From Streptomyces sp. NBC_00083 (GTDB lineage: Bacteria; Actinomycetota; Actinomycetes; Streptomycetales; Streptomycetaceae): a DNA stretch of 64,000 nt. Below are positions 39,391-48,147 of this stretch, in pieces; within the stretch, counting starts at the first letter, position 1, and each line of letters starts with the position of its first letter. The stretch lies in contig NZ_JAPELY010000001.1 in the NCBI RefSeq assembly GCF_026343295.1, forward strand, positions 3,348,001 to 3,412,000, read 5' to 3'. The notes under the pieces were generated by a model that worked only from the letters and a program-made list of their open reading frames with translations, was not told where the DNA came from and did no database searches. The position numbers and the translations under genes were made by a program.

Positions 39391-40875
39391 TCAGGCCATG
39401 GGGCGCAGGCGCGCGGGGACCGCGGAATTGGCCGACGGGTACGCGACGGCCGGCGAACTGCCCTTACGCCACTGCTTCCAGGTCAGGTTCCAGTCGCCGT
39501 ACCCGTTGTCGAAAGCGGTCATGGGAGTGCCGTAACCGCGCACGACGTCGACGATGTCGCCGGGGCGGACCGTGTTGAAGAACCAGGCGGCGTCGTCCGT
39601 GGACATGCCGGTGCAGCCGTGGCTGACGTCCTCGGAGCCCTGGGATTCCAGGGACCAGGGAGCGGCGTGGACGTACTCGCCGCTCCAGGTCAGGCGCGTG
39701 GCGTACGAGACCGGAAGGTCGTAGAAGTCGCTGGTGCCACGGGCGATGCCGATGGAATCGCCCCGCATCCGCACCGCGCGCTCCTTGCCCAGGACCACCT
39801 TGATGCCTCCGCGCGTGCGGAATCCCTGCTTGCCGGTGGTCACGGCGATCGTCCTGACCGTGCGGCCGTTGCGCTTCACGGTCATCTCGTGCGCCGCGAC
39901 GTCGGTGACGGCTTCGATCCGGTCCCCGGTGGTGAGGGTGAGCGGCTCGGACGCCCCGCCGTACAGCGAGTCCGTCACATGAACCCGGTCGAGGCCGCTG
40001 CGCACCTGGATCGTGGCGTGGGCGGGCCAGTACGTCCGCGGGCGGTAGTGCAGCGTGCTGTCGTCCACCCAGTGCCAGGCGCCCTGCACCGAGGGCTGCG
40101 AGGTGACTTGGAGGGACCGTTCGACGAGCCTTCGTGCCTGGGGGTCGTCGGCCGGGACCGGCCGGGACAGTTCGGCCACCACGGGCTGTCCCACTCCGTA
40201 GACCCCGGCCGTAGGACCGAAGGTGGCCGTGAGCCGGCTGCCCGGCCGTGGCCGCGCGGTCGCCAGGGCCCAACTGGCCTGCCCCGCGGTGCCGTCCTGG
40301 TCCTCGGCAGTGGCCCGGATCCGGTAGTGGGTACCGGCGCGCAGCGGAGCCGTACTGTGCCAGCAGGCACCGTCCTCACTGATCCGTCCTGCCAGGTGCC
40401 GCCCCAGGGTGTCAATGACGCTCACGTCCGTGAGCCGGCCGTCCGCGCGCAGCCTGATTGTCAGCGCATCGGCCGCATCCGCCACTTCGGCGGCATCGGC
40501 GGCATCGGCGGTCCCGGTCGCTTCCGGCGCTTCGGCCGAGGGAGCGGCTCCGGTCGTTCCGGTCGACGAGGTCCTCGCCCCGGAGCCCAAGTCGGCGCGC
40601 TGGAGCAGCAGTTGGCGCCGGTCGGAGTCGTCGCTCCGGTGCAGCCGGTTCTCGTCCCAGAAGCCCGTGGTCGAGCAGGAGCCCACGGGACAACTCCCGG
40701 CGCACCGCCCGCCCGTGGGCTCCTTGCCCATCAGAGCCTCCAGCGCCGAATCCGCCAGGAGGGGGACGGTCGAGGGCGCAGGGCGCGACGAGGCGGGCAT
40801 GGGCGCCGCGGCAGCCATCGTCATGGCGCTCGCCGCGGCGAGCGCCATGCTCCAGTTCCTGACCCGGGGTCTCAC
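39391..40875 (-). CDS. L,D-transpeptidase (YkuD) with Ig-like domain
   Basis: A 494-residue envelope enzyme. An N-terminal hydrophobic segment (WSMALAAASAMTMAAAAPM) anchors or exports it. A low-complexity linker made of Ala/Asp/Glu repeats (ADAADAAEVADAADAL) precedes an Ig-like domain (about 190-330) with ATFGPTAGVYGVGQPVVAEL. The YkuD domain (about 335-465) carries EYVHAAPWS and the catalytic SHGCTGMS. This is the layout of mycobacterial LdtMt2 and Streptomyces Ldts, which form 3-3 peptidoglycan cross-links. The GTG at 40875 follows GGGAGG. Confidence 0.9.
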   Translation of the reverse strand: MRPRVRNWSMALAAASAMTMAAAAPMPASSRPAPSTVPLLADSALEALMGKEPTGGRCAGSCPVGSCSTTGFWDENRLHRSDDSDRRQLLLQRADLGSGARTSSTGTTGAAPSAEAPEATGTADAADAAEVADAADALTIRLRADGRLTDVSVIDTLGRHLAGRISEDGACWHSTAPLRAGTHYRIRATAEDQDGTAGQASWALATARPRPGSRLTATFGPTAGVYGVGQPVVAELSRPVPADDPQARRLVERSLQVTSQPSVQGAWHWVDDSTLHYRPRTYWPAHATIQVRSGLDRVHVTDSLYGGASEPLTLTTGDRIEAVTDVAAHEMTVKRNGRTVRTIAVTTGKQGFRTRGGIKVVLGKERAVRMRGDSIGIARGTSDFYDLPVSYATRLTWSGEYVHAAPWSLESQGSEDVSHGCTGMSTDDAAWFFNTVRPGDIVDVVRGYGTPMTAFDNGYGDWNLTWKQWRKGSSPAVAYPSANSAVPARLRPMA

Positions 40876-41032
40876 CGTGTGGCCTCCCAAGCATCGACAG
40901 CGGGGTGGCGTCATCAGAGCAGACCTCAGGAAAGATCATATGACCGCGCCGTCGACGATGACCCCGAACGGGTGCAGGGGACCGCCCGGTTGCACCAACC
41001 GTCGCGGCCGGGATGTGCGGCTCGGGCCGTGG

Positions 41033-41428
41033 TCAGGCCAGCAGCTTGGTCTTGGCCTGCTGGAACTCCTCCGGGGTGATGTCGCCCTTGTCCTTGAGCG
41101 CCGCGAGCCTGCTCAGCTCGTCCACCGAACTCGGAACGCTCCCGGAGCCCGCCGCCTTCTGGATGTACTCACGCACGGCTTCCTCGTTCTCCCTGACCTG
41201 CGCCACGTGCCGTTCGCCCATGCCTTTGCCCCGGACGATCAGATACACGAAGACGCCCAGGTAGGGCAGTACGAGCACCAGGATCAGCCATCCCGCCTTG
41301 CCCCAGCCGCTGAGGCTGTGGTCCCGGAAGATGTCCGTGACCACCTTGAACAGCAGGAAGAACCACATGACCCACAGGAAGAGCCACAACATGGTCCAGA
41401 ACAGGTTGAGAAGGGGATAGTCGTCCAT
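41033..41428 (-). CDS. PLDc_N / SHOCT domain membrane protein
   Basis: A 131-residue protein with two TM helices (about 8-30 and 43-65). Motif GWGKAGWLILVLVLPYLGVFVYLIVRG is read in two parts: GWGKAGWLILVLVLPYLGVF marks the PLD-nuclease N-terminal domain. A C-terminal SHOCT motif follows: ELSRLAALKDKGDITPEEFQ, QAKTKLL. Such small proteins are common stress-linked membrane proteins of unknown function. Confidence 0.88.
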   Translation of the reverse strand: MDDYPLLNLFWTMLWLFLWVMWFFLLFKVVTDIFRDHSLSGWGKAGWLILVLVLPYLGVFVYLIVRGKGMGERHVAQVRENEEAVREYIQKAAGSGSVPSSVDELSRLAALKDKGDITPEEFQQAKTKLLA

Positions 41429-41668
41429 GCTCCACTCCGATCATGGATGTCCTCCCTCATTCATACAGTCGGAGCAACGAGGCCGCACGTCGGACGGCTG
41501 CGCCGCACGTTGGAGCGGCACACCCGCAGCACGTCGGCACTGCGCCTGCACACGGCGGGAGAACCGCAGTCCGGCGGCCGGTCTTCGTGTTGCGTTCGGC
41601 CGCGACCGGGCATAGCGATGGAGCTGTGCGTGCCCGGGGAGCCGGGTCGACGGGACGGGAGGACAGCG

Positions 41669-43045
41669 ATGGCCGAGCCCAGCCCCCGAACCGGACCTCG
41701 ATCCGACGGGCCCTCGTCCACTGCCCCGTCCTCCGAGCCCTCCCAGCCCCGAGCGGCAGACCGCCTGCGGGACATCCTGCTGACCCCCGGCTATCTGAAG
41801 GTGCTCGTCTTCTGCGCGCTCATCGGCATTCCGGTGTCCCTCGCCGCCTTCTGGTTCCTGGTCGGGCTGCACGAACTGGAACACTTCCTCTGGGTCACCC
41901 TGCCCCACGACCTGGGCTGGGACAGGCCCACGTGGTGGTGGCCGCTGCCCCTCCTGCTCATCGCCGGTCTGGTCGTCGGCCAGGTCGTCTCGCGCCTGCC
42001 CGGCCGGGGCGGTCACATCCCGGCCGCCGGACTGCACACCGGAGGCACGCTCCCCGTCACGCTGCCGGGCGTGCTCCTCGCCGCGATGGCGAGCCTGCCG
42101 TTCGGCGCCGTCCTCGGCCCGGAGGCGCCGCTGATCGCCCTGGGCGGAGGACTCGCCCTGCTGTTCCGCGACCTCGTCCGGGCACCCGCGACCCCGCAGA
42201 GCACGGCACTGCTGGGAGCGGCCGGAGCCGCCGCGGCCATCGCGGTGATCTTCGGTAGCCCGCTGGTCGCCGCGGTCCTCCTCATCGAGATCGCAGGGGT
42301 GGGCGGTCCGCGGCTGTTCGCCGTCATGCTGCCCGCCCTGCTGTCCAGCGGGGTCGGAGCCCTCGTCTTCACCGGCTTCGGGCGCTGGACCGGGCTGCAG
42401 ACCGGCAGCCTCGGCCTCAAACTGCCCTCGCCGGTGCCACGCCTGGACGGACCCGACGTGGGGTGGGCGCTGCTCATGGCCGTGGCCATCGGCGTCGCGA
42501 TGCGTGGGGTCCTCGGCGCGGGCCGGAGGGTGGCCGCCTTCACCGAGAAGGCCGTGATCGTACGGACCGTACTGTGCGCGCTCGGCGCGGCGGCCTGCGC
42601 CGCCCTCTACGCCCTCATCACCGGCCGCTCACCCGCCGAGGTCGCCTCGTCCGGCCAGAGCATCATCAGCGACCTGGCTTCCAACCCCCACACCTGGAGC
42701 GTCGGCGCGCTGATCGCCGTCCTCGCTCTCAAGGGGACGGCCTACACCCTGTGTCTGGGCAGTCTCCGGGGCGGCCCCATCTTCCCCGCCCTCTTCCTCG
42801 GTGCCGCCGCCGGTGTCCTGCTCGCACCCCTGCCGGGCCTCGGAGTGCTCCCCGCGATGGCGGCCGGCATGGCGGCGGCCACGGCGGCCACCCTGCGGCT
42901 GCCGGTGAGCAGCGTCGTACTCGTCGCCCTGCTCCTGGGCAGCCCCGACCTGATGCCCCTGGTGATCATCGCGGCCGTCGTCGCCTTCATCACCGCGGAA
43001 CTGCTGCCCGCGGTCTCCGTCGAAGGGGACGTGCCCCGCGCCTGA
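41669..43045 (+). CDS. ClC-family chloride channel/transporter
   Basis: A 458-residue protein with 10-12 hydrophobic segments. ClC landmarks are recognisable: LPGRGGHIPAAGL in place of GSGIP, ASLPFGAVLGPEAPLIALGG (gating Glu in GPEAP), IFGSPLVAAVLLIEIAG, and LRGGPIFPALFLGAAAG for the GxFxP motif. The altered first motif suggests an atypical selectivity filter. The N-terminal 35 residues are Ser/Pro-rich and cytoplasmic. The ATG at 41669 follows GGGAGGACAG. It ends 16 bp from the convergent Rrf2 gene. Confidence 0.87.
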   Translation: MAEPSPRTGPRSDGPSSTAPSSEPSQPRAADRLRDILLTPGYLKVLVFCALIGIPVSLAAFWFLVGLHELEHFLWVTLPHDLGWDRPTWWWPLPLLLIAGLVVGQVVSRLPGRGGHIPAAGLHTGGTLPVTLPGVLLAAMASLPFGAVLGPEAPLIALGGGLALLFRDLVRAPATPQSTALLGAAGAAAAIAVIFGSPLVAAVLLIEIAGVGGPRLFAVMLPALLSSGVGALVFTGFGRWTGLQTGSLGLKLPSPVPRLDGPDVGWALLMAVAIGVAMRGVLGAGRRVAAFTEKAVIVRTVLCALGAAACAALYALITGRSPAEVASSGQSIISDLASNPHTWSVGALIAVLALKGTAYTLCLGSLRGGPIFPALFLGAAAGVLLAPLPGLGVLPAMAAGMAAATAATLRLPVSSVVLVALLLGSPDLMPLVIIAAVVAFITAELLPAVSVEGDVPRA

Positions 43046-43061
43046 GGCGGAGCCCGCCGTG

Positions 43062-43520
43062 TCAGGGATTCACCCAGGCCCCGGGCGCCTCGGCCAACGC
43101 CGAGACAGTCGCGGGCAGTTGGGCCCCGGCGACATCGGCGAGCGATACGCCGTCCAGGATCTCGCGCACGTTGGACCGCAGCGCGATCCACAGGGGGAGC
43201 AGTGACTCGGCGGGGCCGGTGTAGGACAGCTCCGGCGGGCGTACGCCGCGCACCGACACCAGCGGACCGTCCACGACGCGGATGACGTCCGCGATGCTGA
43301 TGGACTCGGCGGGCCTGGCCAGCCGGTAGCCGCCGTTGCCGCCCCGCTGGCTGAGCACGAGACCGCCGCGGCGCATGTCGTTGAGGATGCTTTCGAGGAA
43401 CTTGTGCGGGATGTTCTGGGCGTCGGCGATGGCCTCGGCCTTCAGCGGCCCGGCATCGCGTGCCGCGGCGAGCTGCAGCGCGGCGCGTACCGCGTAGTCG
43501 GCCCTGGCTGAGATCCTCAT
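43062..43520 (-). CDS. Rrf2 family regulator, cysteine-free (CymR-like)
   Basis: A 152-residue regulator with the Rrf2 winged helix: MRISARADYAVRAALQLAAA, IADAQNIPHKFLESILNDMR, RGGLVLSQRGGNGGYRLARP, ISIADVIRVVDGPL. The protein has no Cys at all, so it cannot bind an Fe-S cluster as IscR and NsrR do. Cys-free Rrf2 proteins such as CymR control cysteine and sulfur metabolism. It lies at the edge of the sulfur locus, 106 bp after the SfnB-like gene on the same strand, and is the prime candidate to bind the palindromes at 45166 and 53353. Confidence 0.88.
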   Translation of the reverse strand: MRISARADYAVRAALQLAAARDAGPLKAEAIADAQNIPHKFLESILNDMRRGGLVLSQRGGNGGYRLARPAESISIADVIRVVDGPLVSVRGVRPPELSYTGPAESLLPLWIALRSNVREILDGVSLADVAGAQLPATVSALAEAPGAWVNP

Positions 43521-43626
43521 GTGCGCAGTATTCCGTATGGCTTTGATCGGTGTCGGGGGCCGGTGGGCCGGTGGGCCGGTGGGCGGTCGGGCGGGGGACG
43601 CCGCCGCCCGCGCGATGCCGTGAGGG

Positions 43627-44865
43627 TCAGGGCCGGACGGGCAGGACGAACGGAGGGTGTGCGCCGTTGAGGAAGTAGTCCCCGACGTCGCGGAGCCGGT
43701 GGGTGACGGGCTCGTACAGCGTGTGGGCCCTGGCGTTGCGCCAGAAGCGGTCGAAGCCCAGTCGGGAGGAGACGGAGCGGGCGCCGATGACGTCCAGCGC
43801 GCGGGCGGTGGACTCCTGCGCCGCCCTGGAAGCGGCGGCTTCGGCGATGGCCACGAGGGCGGAGACCTCCGCGTACTCCTCGAAGGTGAGGCCCGCGCCG
43901 CGGGCGAGGCCGCCGTGCACGGCCGTCAGCGCCTGATCGGCGAGGGCCGCCGCGGAGCGGGCCAGAACGGTGAGCTCTCCGTAGGTGGTCAGCACCTGCG
44001 GGTCCTGGGGAGAGCCGACCGGCCAGTCCGGGTGCCGGGGTGCGTGGTGGCCCGCCCTGCTGTAATCGCGCGCTTCGGCGAGCACCCCTTCGGTCATGCC
44101 GAGCAGGAGCTGGACCGAGAGGAGACGGCCGACCGGCGCGGACAGGGCGGCCCGGGGGGACAGGACGTCCTCGTCCGCGGACAGGGAGCCGAGCACGTCC
44201 TGGGCCGCGACCGGCACGGCGTCGAACTCCACGTTCCCGCCGGCCGCGAGCCGCTGGCCGAAGGTGTCGGCGTCGTCGTCGATCCGCACGCCGAGCCGGG
44301 CGGCATCGACGACGACGGCGAACGGCTGCCCGGTGTCGGCCCGCTCGGCCCGTACCGCGAGGCGGTCGGCGACCAGGATCCCGGTGGCGTAGCTCTGGCG
44401 GCCGTCGAGCACATAGCCACCGGCCTTCCTGGTCAGCGTCAGAGGCAGCTCCTGGGGGCCGAGCCCGCCGCCCCAACACCAGCCCTCCGCCGCGGTCCTC
44501 CGCTCGACCTCGGCGGCGCGGGCGGCCTTGGCGAACAGCCGGGTGCTCCACGACAGGAAGTAGTGACAGGCGAGCAGTTGACCGATCGCGCCGTCGGCCG
44601 CGGCGATCTCCCGGACGACGGCGTAGGCCGTGGGCCAGTCGGCGCCGCCGCCCCCGAACTCGTGCGGGACGAGAAGCGTCAGGAGCCCCGCCTCGCGCAG
44701 CCGGGACACCTCGTCGAAGGGTGCCTTGCCGGCCTGTTCCCTGGCCACCGCGTCCGTGGCCAGGTCGTCCGCCGTCTCGCGGGCCACGCGCTGCCAGTGC
44801 GTACGGCCGGGCCCGGTCCGCTCGGAATCCGAAGCGGGGACGGACGGCGCTGTGGCAACGCCCAT
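43627..44865 (-). CDS. SfnB/DszC-like acyl-CoA dehydrogenase-fold flavin monooxygenase
   Basis: A 412-residue flavoprotein with the acyl-CoA dehydrogenase fold: LREAGLLTLLVPHEFGGGGA, ACHYFLSWSTRLF, GWCWGGGLGPQELPLTLTRK, and C-terminal RALDVIGARSVSSRLGFDRF, WRNARAHTLYEP. The ARSVS.RLGFDRFWRNARTHTL-type ending marks the SfnB / DszC / SbnC monooxygenase branch, not true dehydrogenases. It uses FMNH2 and O2 to oxygenate organosulfur compounds. The ATG at 44865 follows GAGGAGG. A leader peptide gene and a palindrome lie upstream. Confidence 0.87.
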   Translation of the reverse strand: MGVATAPSVPASDSERTGPGRTHWQRVARETADDLATDAVAREQAGKAPFDEVSRLREAGLLTLLVPHEFGGGGADWPTAYAVVREIAAADGAIGQLLACHYFLSWSTRLFAKAARAAEVERRTAAEGWCWGGGLGPQELPLTLTRKAGGYVLDGRQSYATGILVADRLAVRAERADTGQPFAVVVDAARLGVRIDDDADTFGQRLAAGGNVEFDAVPVAAQDVLGSLSADEDVLSPRAALSAPVGRLLSVQLLLGMTEGVLAEARDYSRAGHHAPRHPDWPVGSPQDPQVLTTYGELTVLARSAAALADQALTAVHGGLARGAGLTFEEYAEVSALVAIAEAAASRAAQESTARALDVIGARSVSSRLGFDRFWRNARAHTLYEPVTHRLRDVGDYFLNGAHPPFVLPVRP

Positions 44866-45041
44866 GGCGGTGGCCTCCTCAAGGTCGCTGACGGGGGTGG
44901 GGTGGTGGGCGCGTGATGGGGGCATGCCCCAACTCCCGTGACAAGTAAGTGAGTTCGGGTCGGCCCAGGTGCCCGATATGGCGTGCGATCGCTGGATCGG
45001 CCCGGCCGAGGGGGCGGGGCGGAACGTGGGGGCGACGCGCC

Positions 45042-45125
45042 CTACGCGTGACGACAGGCGGCGCTGGCGACGTGGCCGAAGTCGACATGCCGACGGCGTA
45101 CGAGTCGCTGCTGTGTGGGGGCCAT
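45042..45125 (-). CDS. Sulfur-type leader peptide 1 (27 codons)
   Basis: Encodes MAPTQQRLVRRRHVDFGHVA, then SAACRHA and stop. The R-R-R-H-V-D-F-x-x-V-A-S-A core is that of the short putative leader peptides annotated before sulfur-assimilation and organosulfur genes across actinobacteria. It lies 176 bp before the SfnB-like gene, on the same strand, with AGGA before the ATG. One Cys codon near its end could let ribosomes sense Cys supply. Its palindromic control site is 41 bp upstream. Confidence 0.8.
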   Translation of the reverse strand: MAPTQQRLVRRRHVDFGHVASAACRHA

Positions 45126-45165
45126 GCGCCCATCCTGCGCACCGGCCGTGCGGGTCGTCAATGCT

Positions 45166-45186
45166 TTCCTATTAAATCGATGGGAA
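45166..45186. promoter_or_regulatory. Shared sulfur-locus palindrome, copy A
   Basis: TTCCTA, nine bases TTAAATCGA, TGGGAA. The same plan (TCCCTA, nine bases GTGAATCAG, TAGGAA) occurs at 53353-53373. Both are AT-rich islands directly upstream of leader ORFs. A further TATAGGGAA lies at 45188-45196. The dyad overlaps a minus-strand -10-like TTTAAT, so a repressor bound here would block the leader/SfnB transcript. Confidence 0.6.
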
Positions 45187-45256
45187 ATATAGGGAACACG
45201 GCGCAGGTCGTGGCAGCACCGGTCGTCGGCGACGGGCCGGGGAGCGTCGGATGCGG

Positions 45257-46279
45257 TCACTTCGAGTCGGACGCGGTCACTTCGGCCAGCCTGGCACGCA
45301 GCGCGGCCCCGCGGATCCTGAGCTTCCGCAGGGGAGTTGGCGGCAACGTGCGGGCCGAGCCCCGGGCGTAGCGGCGTTCGACGTAGAACTGCCCCACGCT
45401 GAGCACGGTCGTGACGGCGATGTACCAGAGGGTCGCGACCATCAGCAGCGGGATGACCTGGTAGGTCTGGTTGTAGACCAGTTGCACCGAGTACAGCAGG
45501 TCGTGCACGGCGAGCACACTGACGATGCTGGTGCCCTTCAACGTGCCGATCAGCATGTTGCCCGCGGTCGGGACGATCGAGCGCATCGCCTGCGGAATGA
45601 CGATGCGGCGCAGCGATCGGCGCCGGCCGATCCCGAGGGCCTGGGCGGCCTCCGTCTGGCCCGCGTCCACCGAGAGGATGCCGCCGCGCACCACCTCGGC
45701 GGCGTAGGCGGCCTCGTGCAGGGTCAGGCCGATGACGGCGGTGAGGGTGGGGCCGAGCAGATTGACCGTCTTGACGGTGACGAACTGCGGCCCGAAGGGG
45801 AGGCCGAGGCCCAGCGTCGGGTAGAGGGCGCCGATGTTGAACCAGAACAGCAGCTGCACCAGCAGCGGGGTGGACCGGAAGATCCACACGTAGCCCCAAC
45901 TGAGCGTCCGCAGAACCGGGTTGGCGGAGAGCCGCAGCACGGCCAGTGGAATGCCGAGCAGGAAGCCGAGCACGGTCACCACGCCGGTGAGCCACAGGGT
46001 GAGGAGCAGCCCGTCGACCACGGCGGCCGTGGTGAAGTACTGGCCGACGACGTCCCATTGGAAGGCGCGATTGCGGACGACGGAGTTGACGGCCATCGCG
46101 AACACGAGCAGCGCGACGACGGCGGCCAGTCGGCGGCCCGTCCGCCGGCGCGGCACGATCCGTGGCAGACCGCCGTCAGGGCCGGACCGGCCGGGGGTCG
46201 TCGGCCGGCCCGCGAGAGGGGCGGGCGCGGAAGTGGGGGAGGAGGCGGAGGTGGCGGCGACATCGGGCGGCGAGACCAT
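45257..46279 (-). CDS. Amino-acid/cystine-type ABC transporter permease 1
   Basis: A 340-residue HisM-type permease with about five TM helices. It shows [20 protein letters not shown], the conserved [38 protein letters not shown] and the ATPase-contacting loop EAAQALGIGRRRSLRRIVIP, then QAMRSIVPTAGNMLIGTLKG. It is a clear paralogue of the permease at 49717 (the same [18 protein letters not shown] ending). No ATPase or binding protein is on this strand, so it must use those at 50736 and 48677/51593. Confidence 0.92.
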   Translation of the reverse strand: MVSPPDVAATSASSPTSAPAPLAGRPTTPGRSGPDGGLPRIVPRRRTGRRLAAVVALLVFAMAVNSVVRNRAFQWDVVGQYFTTAAVVDGLLLTLWLTGVVTVLGFLLGIPLAVLRLSANPVLRTLSWGYVWIFRSTPLLVQLLFWFNIGALYPTLGLGLPFGPQFVTVKTVNLLGPTLTAVIGLTLHEAAYAAEVVRGGILSVDAGQTEAAQALGIGRRRSLRRIVIPQAMRSIVPTAGNMLIGTLKGTSIVSVLAVHDLLYSVQLVYNQTYQVIPLLMVATLWYIAVTTVLSVGQFYVERRYARGSARTLPPTPLRKLRIRGAALRARLAEVTASDSK

Positions 46280-46462
46280 CAGGAGGCTCTCCAAAGGAGG
46301 GAGGTGCCCGTGGGTGACCACCCGGGCGGCGCAATGGCGCAGCGGGCGGTCAAGTCCCGTGGGGGCTAAGGGGGTTGGGGCCGGTTCGGCGTCATCGCGC
46401 GCACCGCGTCCCTCAACGCGGCCGGACGGCTCCCGCTGCGCGGCGGAGCCGGTCCGTCCCAG

Positions 46463-46493
46463 ATCGTAGGGGCCCACCAGGCGGATGTGTCAA
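46463..46493 (-). promoter_or_regulatory. Promoter of permease 1
   Basis: On the minus strand a consensus -35 TTGACA (46493-46488), 19-bp spacer and TACGAT (46468-46463) stand 184 nt before the permease start. The 5' region carries only a nine-codon ORF. Spacer length is one base longer than ideal. Confidence 0.5.
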
Positions 46494-46574
46494 CCATGCG
46501 GAACGGTCGCAGGGGCTGGTCCGGCATCCGGGCCGTGGTTGACGAGAAGCGAGATGTACTGCTCAATTAGGCGC

Positions 46575-46652
46575 ATGAACGCCGGACAGCGCCTGGTCAC
46601 CCGCGACCACATCGACTTCGGTCGCGTGTGGTCCGCGGCATGTTGCGCCTGA
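46575..46652 (+). CDS. Sulfur-type leader peptide 2 (25 codons)
   Basis: Encodes MNAGQRLVTRDHIDFGRVWS, then AACCA and stop. It has the H-I-D-F-G-R-V-x-S-A core shared by the other leaders here, ending with two adjacent Cys codons. There is no ribosome site, so translation may be leaderless; TTGACG at 46539 is a possible -35. It precedes the SsuD-like gene by 343 bp and is divergent from permease 1. Confidence 0.75.
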   Translation: MNAGQRLVTRDHIDFGRVWSAACCA

Positions 46653-46830
46653 CACGGCAGCGGGCCCTCTGACCGGCCCTTCCCTCCCTCGGTAACCCCG
46701 TCGCGGGCCGAGTTCCTCTCCGCCGAACCGTCGTACGCACGCACGGAACACGCCTGAACCGTGCCGGATCCGCGTACGAGGAGACCGGCGGGACCTGACG
46801 CGCGCTGCTGCCGCCCCCCTCTGCCCCGCC

Positions 46831-46855
46831 CCGCCCGGGGCCCATGCCCCGGCGG
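46831..46855 (+). other. Hairpin in the 46653-46995 leader region, possible attenuator
   Basis: The 343-bp stretch between leader 2 and the SsuD-like gene holds no gene. A strong stem forms from CCGGGGC and GCCCCGG around CCAT, with a bulge and three more pairs (46831-46855). A weaker GGGCC/GGCCC stem lies just after the leader stop. They could end transcription when the leader is translated freely. Confidence 0.4.
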
Positions 46856-46995
46856 CTCATCACCGTGTTCGTCACCTGCCTTCGAGCGCTCTGCCGCACC
46901 GTCGCGCCCGCGCGCCCCGAGGGCCGCTCCGTCGTACCCGGCCGCTGCCCGCAACGCGGCCCGGAACCATAGGACTTGAGGAAAGGCCGCCTTTC

Positions 46996-48147
46996 ATGCC
47001 AGTGGAATTCCTTGGCATCGCCGCCACCAATGACGGCTCCGAAACGACCCCGCGCTCCGGCGCCGCATTCGACAAGGAGTTCACCCTCCGGATCGCCCGT
47101 GCGCACGAGGAACACGGCTGGGACCGCGTGCTGTTCGCGTACGGATCCGGATCGCCGGACCCCGCGCCGGCCGCCGCGTACATCGCGAGCAGACTGGAAC
47201 GCCTCCAGATCCTGCTGGCCCACCGGCCGAACGTCTCCTACCCGACGTTCGCCGCGAAGACCTTCGCCACCCTGGACCAGATCAGCGACGGCCGGCTGAC
47301 CGTGCACTTCATCACCGGCGGCAACGACCGCGAGCAGGGCCGCGAGGGAGACACGCTCACCAAGGACGAGCGCTATGCCCGCACCCGCGAGTACATCCGG
47401 ATCGTCAAGAAGATCTGGACCACCCACGAACGCTTCGACCACGAAGGCGAGTACTACCGGTTCCAGGACTTCGTCAGCGATGTCTTCCCGTCGCAACAGC
47501 CCCGCCCCGGCGTCTCGTTCGGCGGGTCCTCGCCGGCCGCATACGCCGCGGGCGGTGCCGAGGCCGACATCTACTGCCTGTGGGGAGAGCCGCTGGAGAA
47601 GACCGCCGAACAGATCGAGGCCGTGAAGACCGCCGCGCGGGCCGCGGGACGCACCGACGTGCCCCGCATCCAGGTGGCGTTCCGTCCGATCATCGCCCCG
47701 ACCGAGGACCTGGCCTGGGAGAAGGCCCACCGTACGGTCGGCGCGATCAAGGCCCGTACGGAGAAGGGCGAGCCGCTCACCAACGACCACCGGGGCACGG
47801 GACGGACGCAGGCCCGGTCCCCTCAAAACGTCGGCTCACAGAGGCTGTTGGCCATTGCCGAGGCGGGGGAGCGCTACGACCGCGCCCTGTGGACCCCGAC
47901 CGCCGCGGCGACCGGAGGCGCGGGCAACTCCAACGCGCTGGTCGGAACCCCCGAGACCGTCGCCCAAGCACTCCTGGACTACTACGACCTCGGCGTCGAC
48001 ATCCTCTCCGCCCGGGGCTACGACCTGCTGGACGACGCGATCGACTTCGGGCGGTACGTCATCCCGATCGTCCGCGACGAGGTGGCCCGGCGGGACGCCG
48101 CGCGAGCGGCCCGCTCCGCACGGACGCCCGCGGCGGCGACAGCATGA
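46996..48147 (+). CDS. SsuD-like FMNH2-dependent alkanesulfonate monooxygenase
   Basis: A 383-residue LLM flavin monooxygenase. The start VEFLGIAATNDGSETTPRSG, then FDKEFTLRIARAHEEHGWDR, the core QILLAHRPNVSYPTFAAKTF, ATLDQISDGRLTVHFITGGN, DREQGREGD, and FGGSSPAAYAAGG identify the SsuD group. It cleaves the C-S bond of alkanesulfonates with FMNH2 and O2, giving aldehyde and sulfite. It is first of a tight operon (ATGA overlap with the GNAT gene). The FMN reductase at 52707 would supply FMNH2. Confidence 0.92.
   Translation: MPVEFLGIAATNDGSETTPRSGAAFDKEFTLRIARAHEEHGWDRVLFAYGSGSPDPAPAAAYIASRLERLQILLAHRPNVSYPTFAAKTFATLDQISDGRLTVHFITGGNDREQGREGDTLTKDERYARTREYIRIVKKIWTTHERFDHEGEYYRFQDFVSDVFPSQQPRPGVSFGGSSPAAYAAGGAEADIYCLWGEPLEKTAEQIEAVKTAARAAGRTDVPRIQVAFRPIIAPTEDLAWEKAHRTVGAIKARTEKGEPLTNDHRGTGRTQARSPQNVGSQRLLAIAEAGERYDRALWTPTAAATGGAGNSNALVGTPETVAQALLDYYDLGVDILSARGYDLLDDAIDFGRYVIPIVRDEVARRDAARAARSARTPAAATA

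Noticed and set aside
46597..47826. 409-codon minus-strand ORF over the SsuD-like gene
   Set aside because: It is antisense to a clear SsuD-like monooxygenase and has low-complexity Gly/Arg/Val composition typical of shadow frames.
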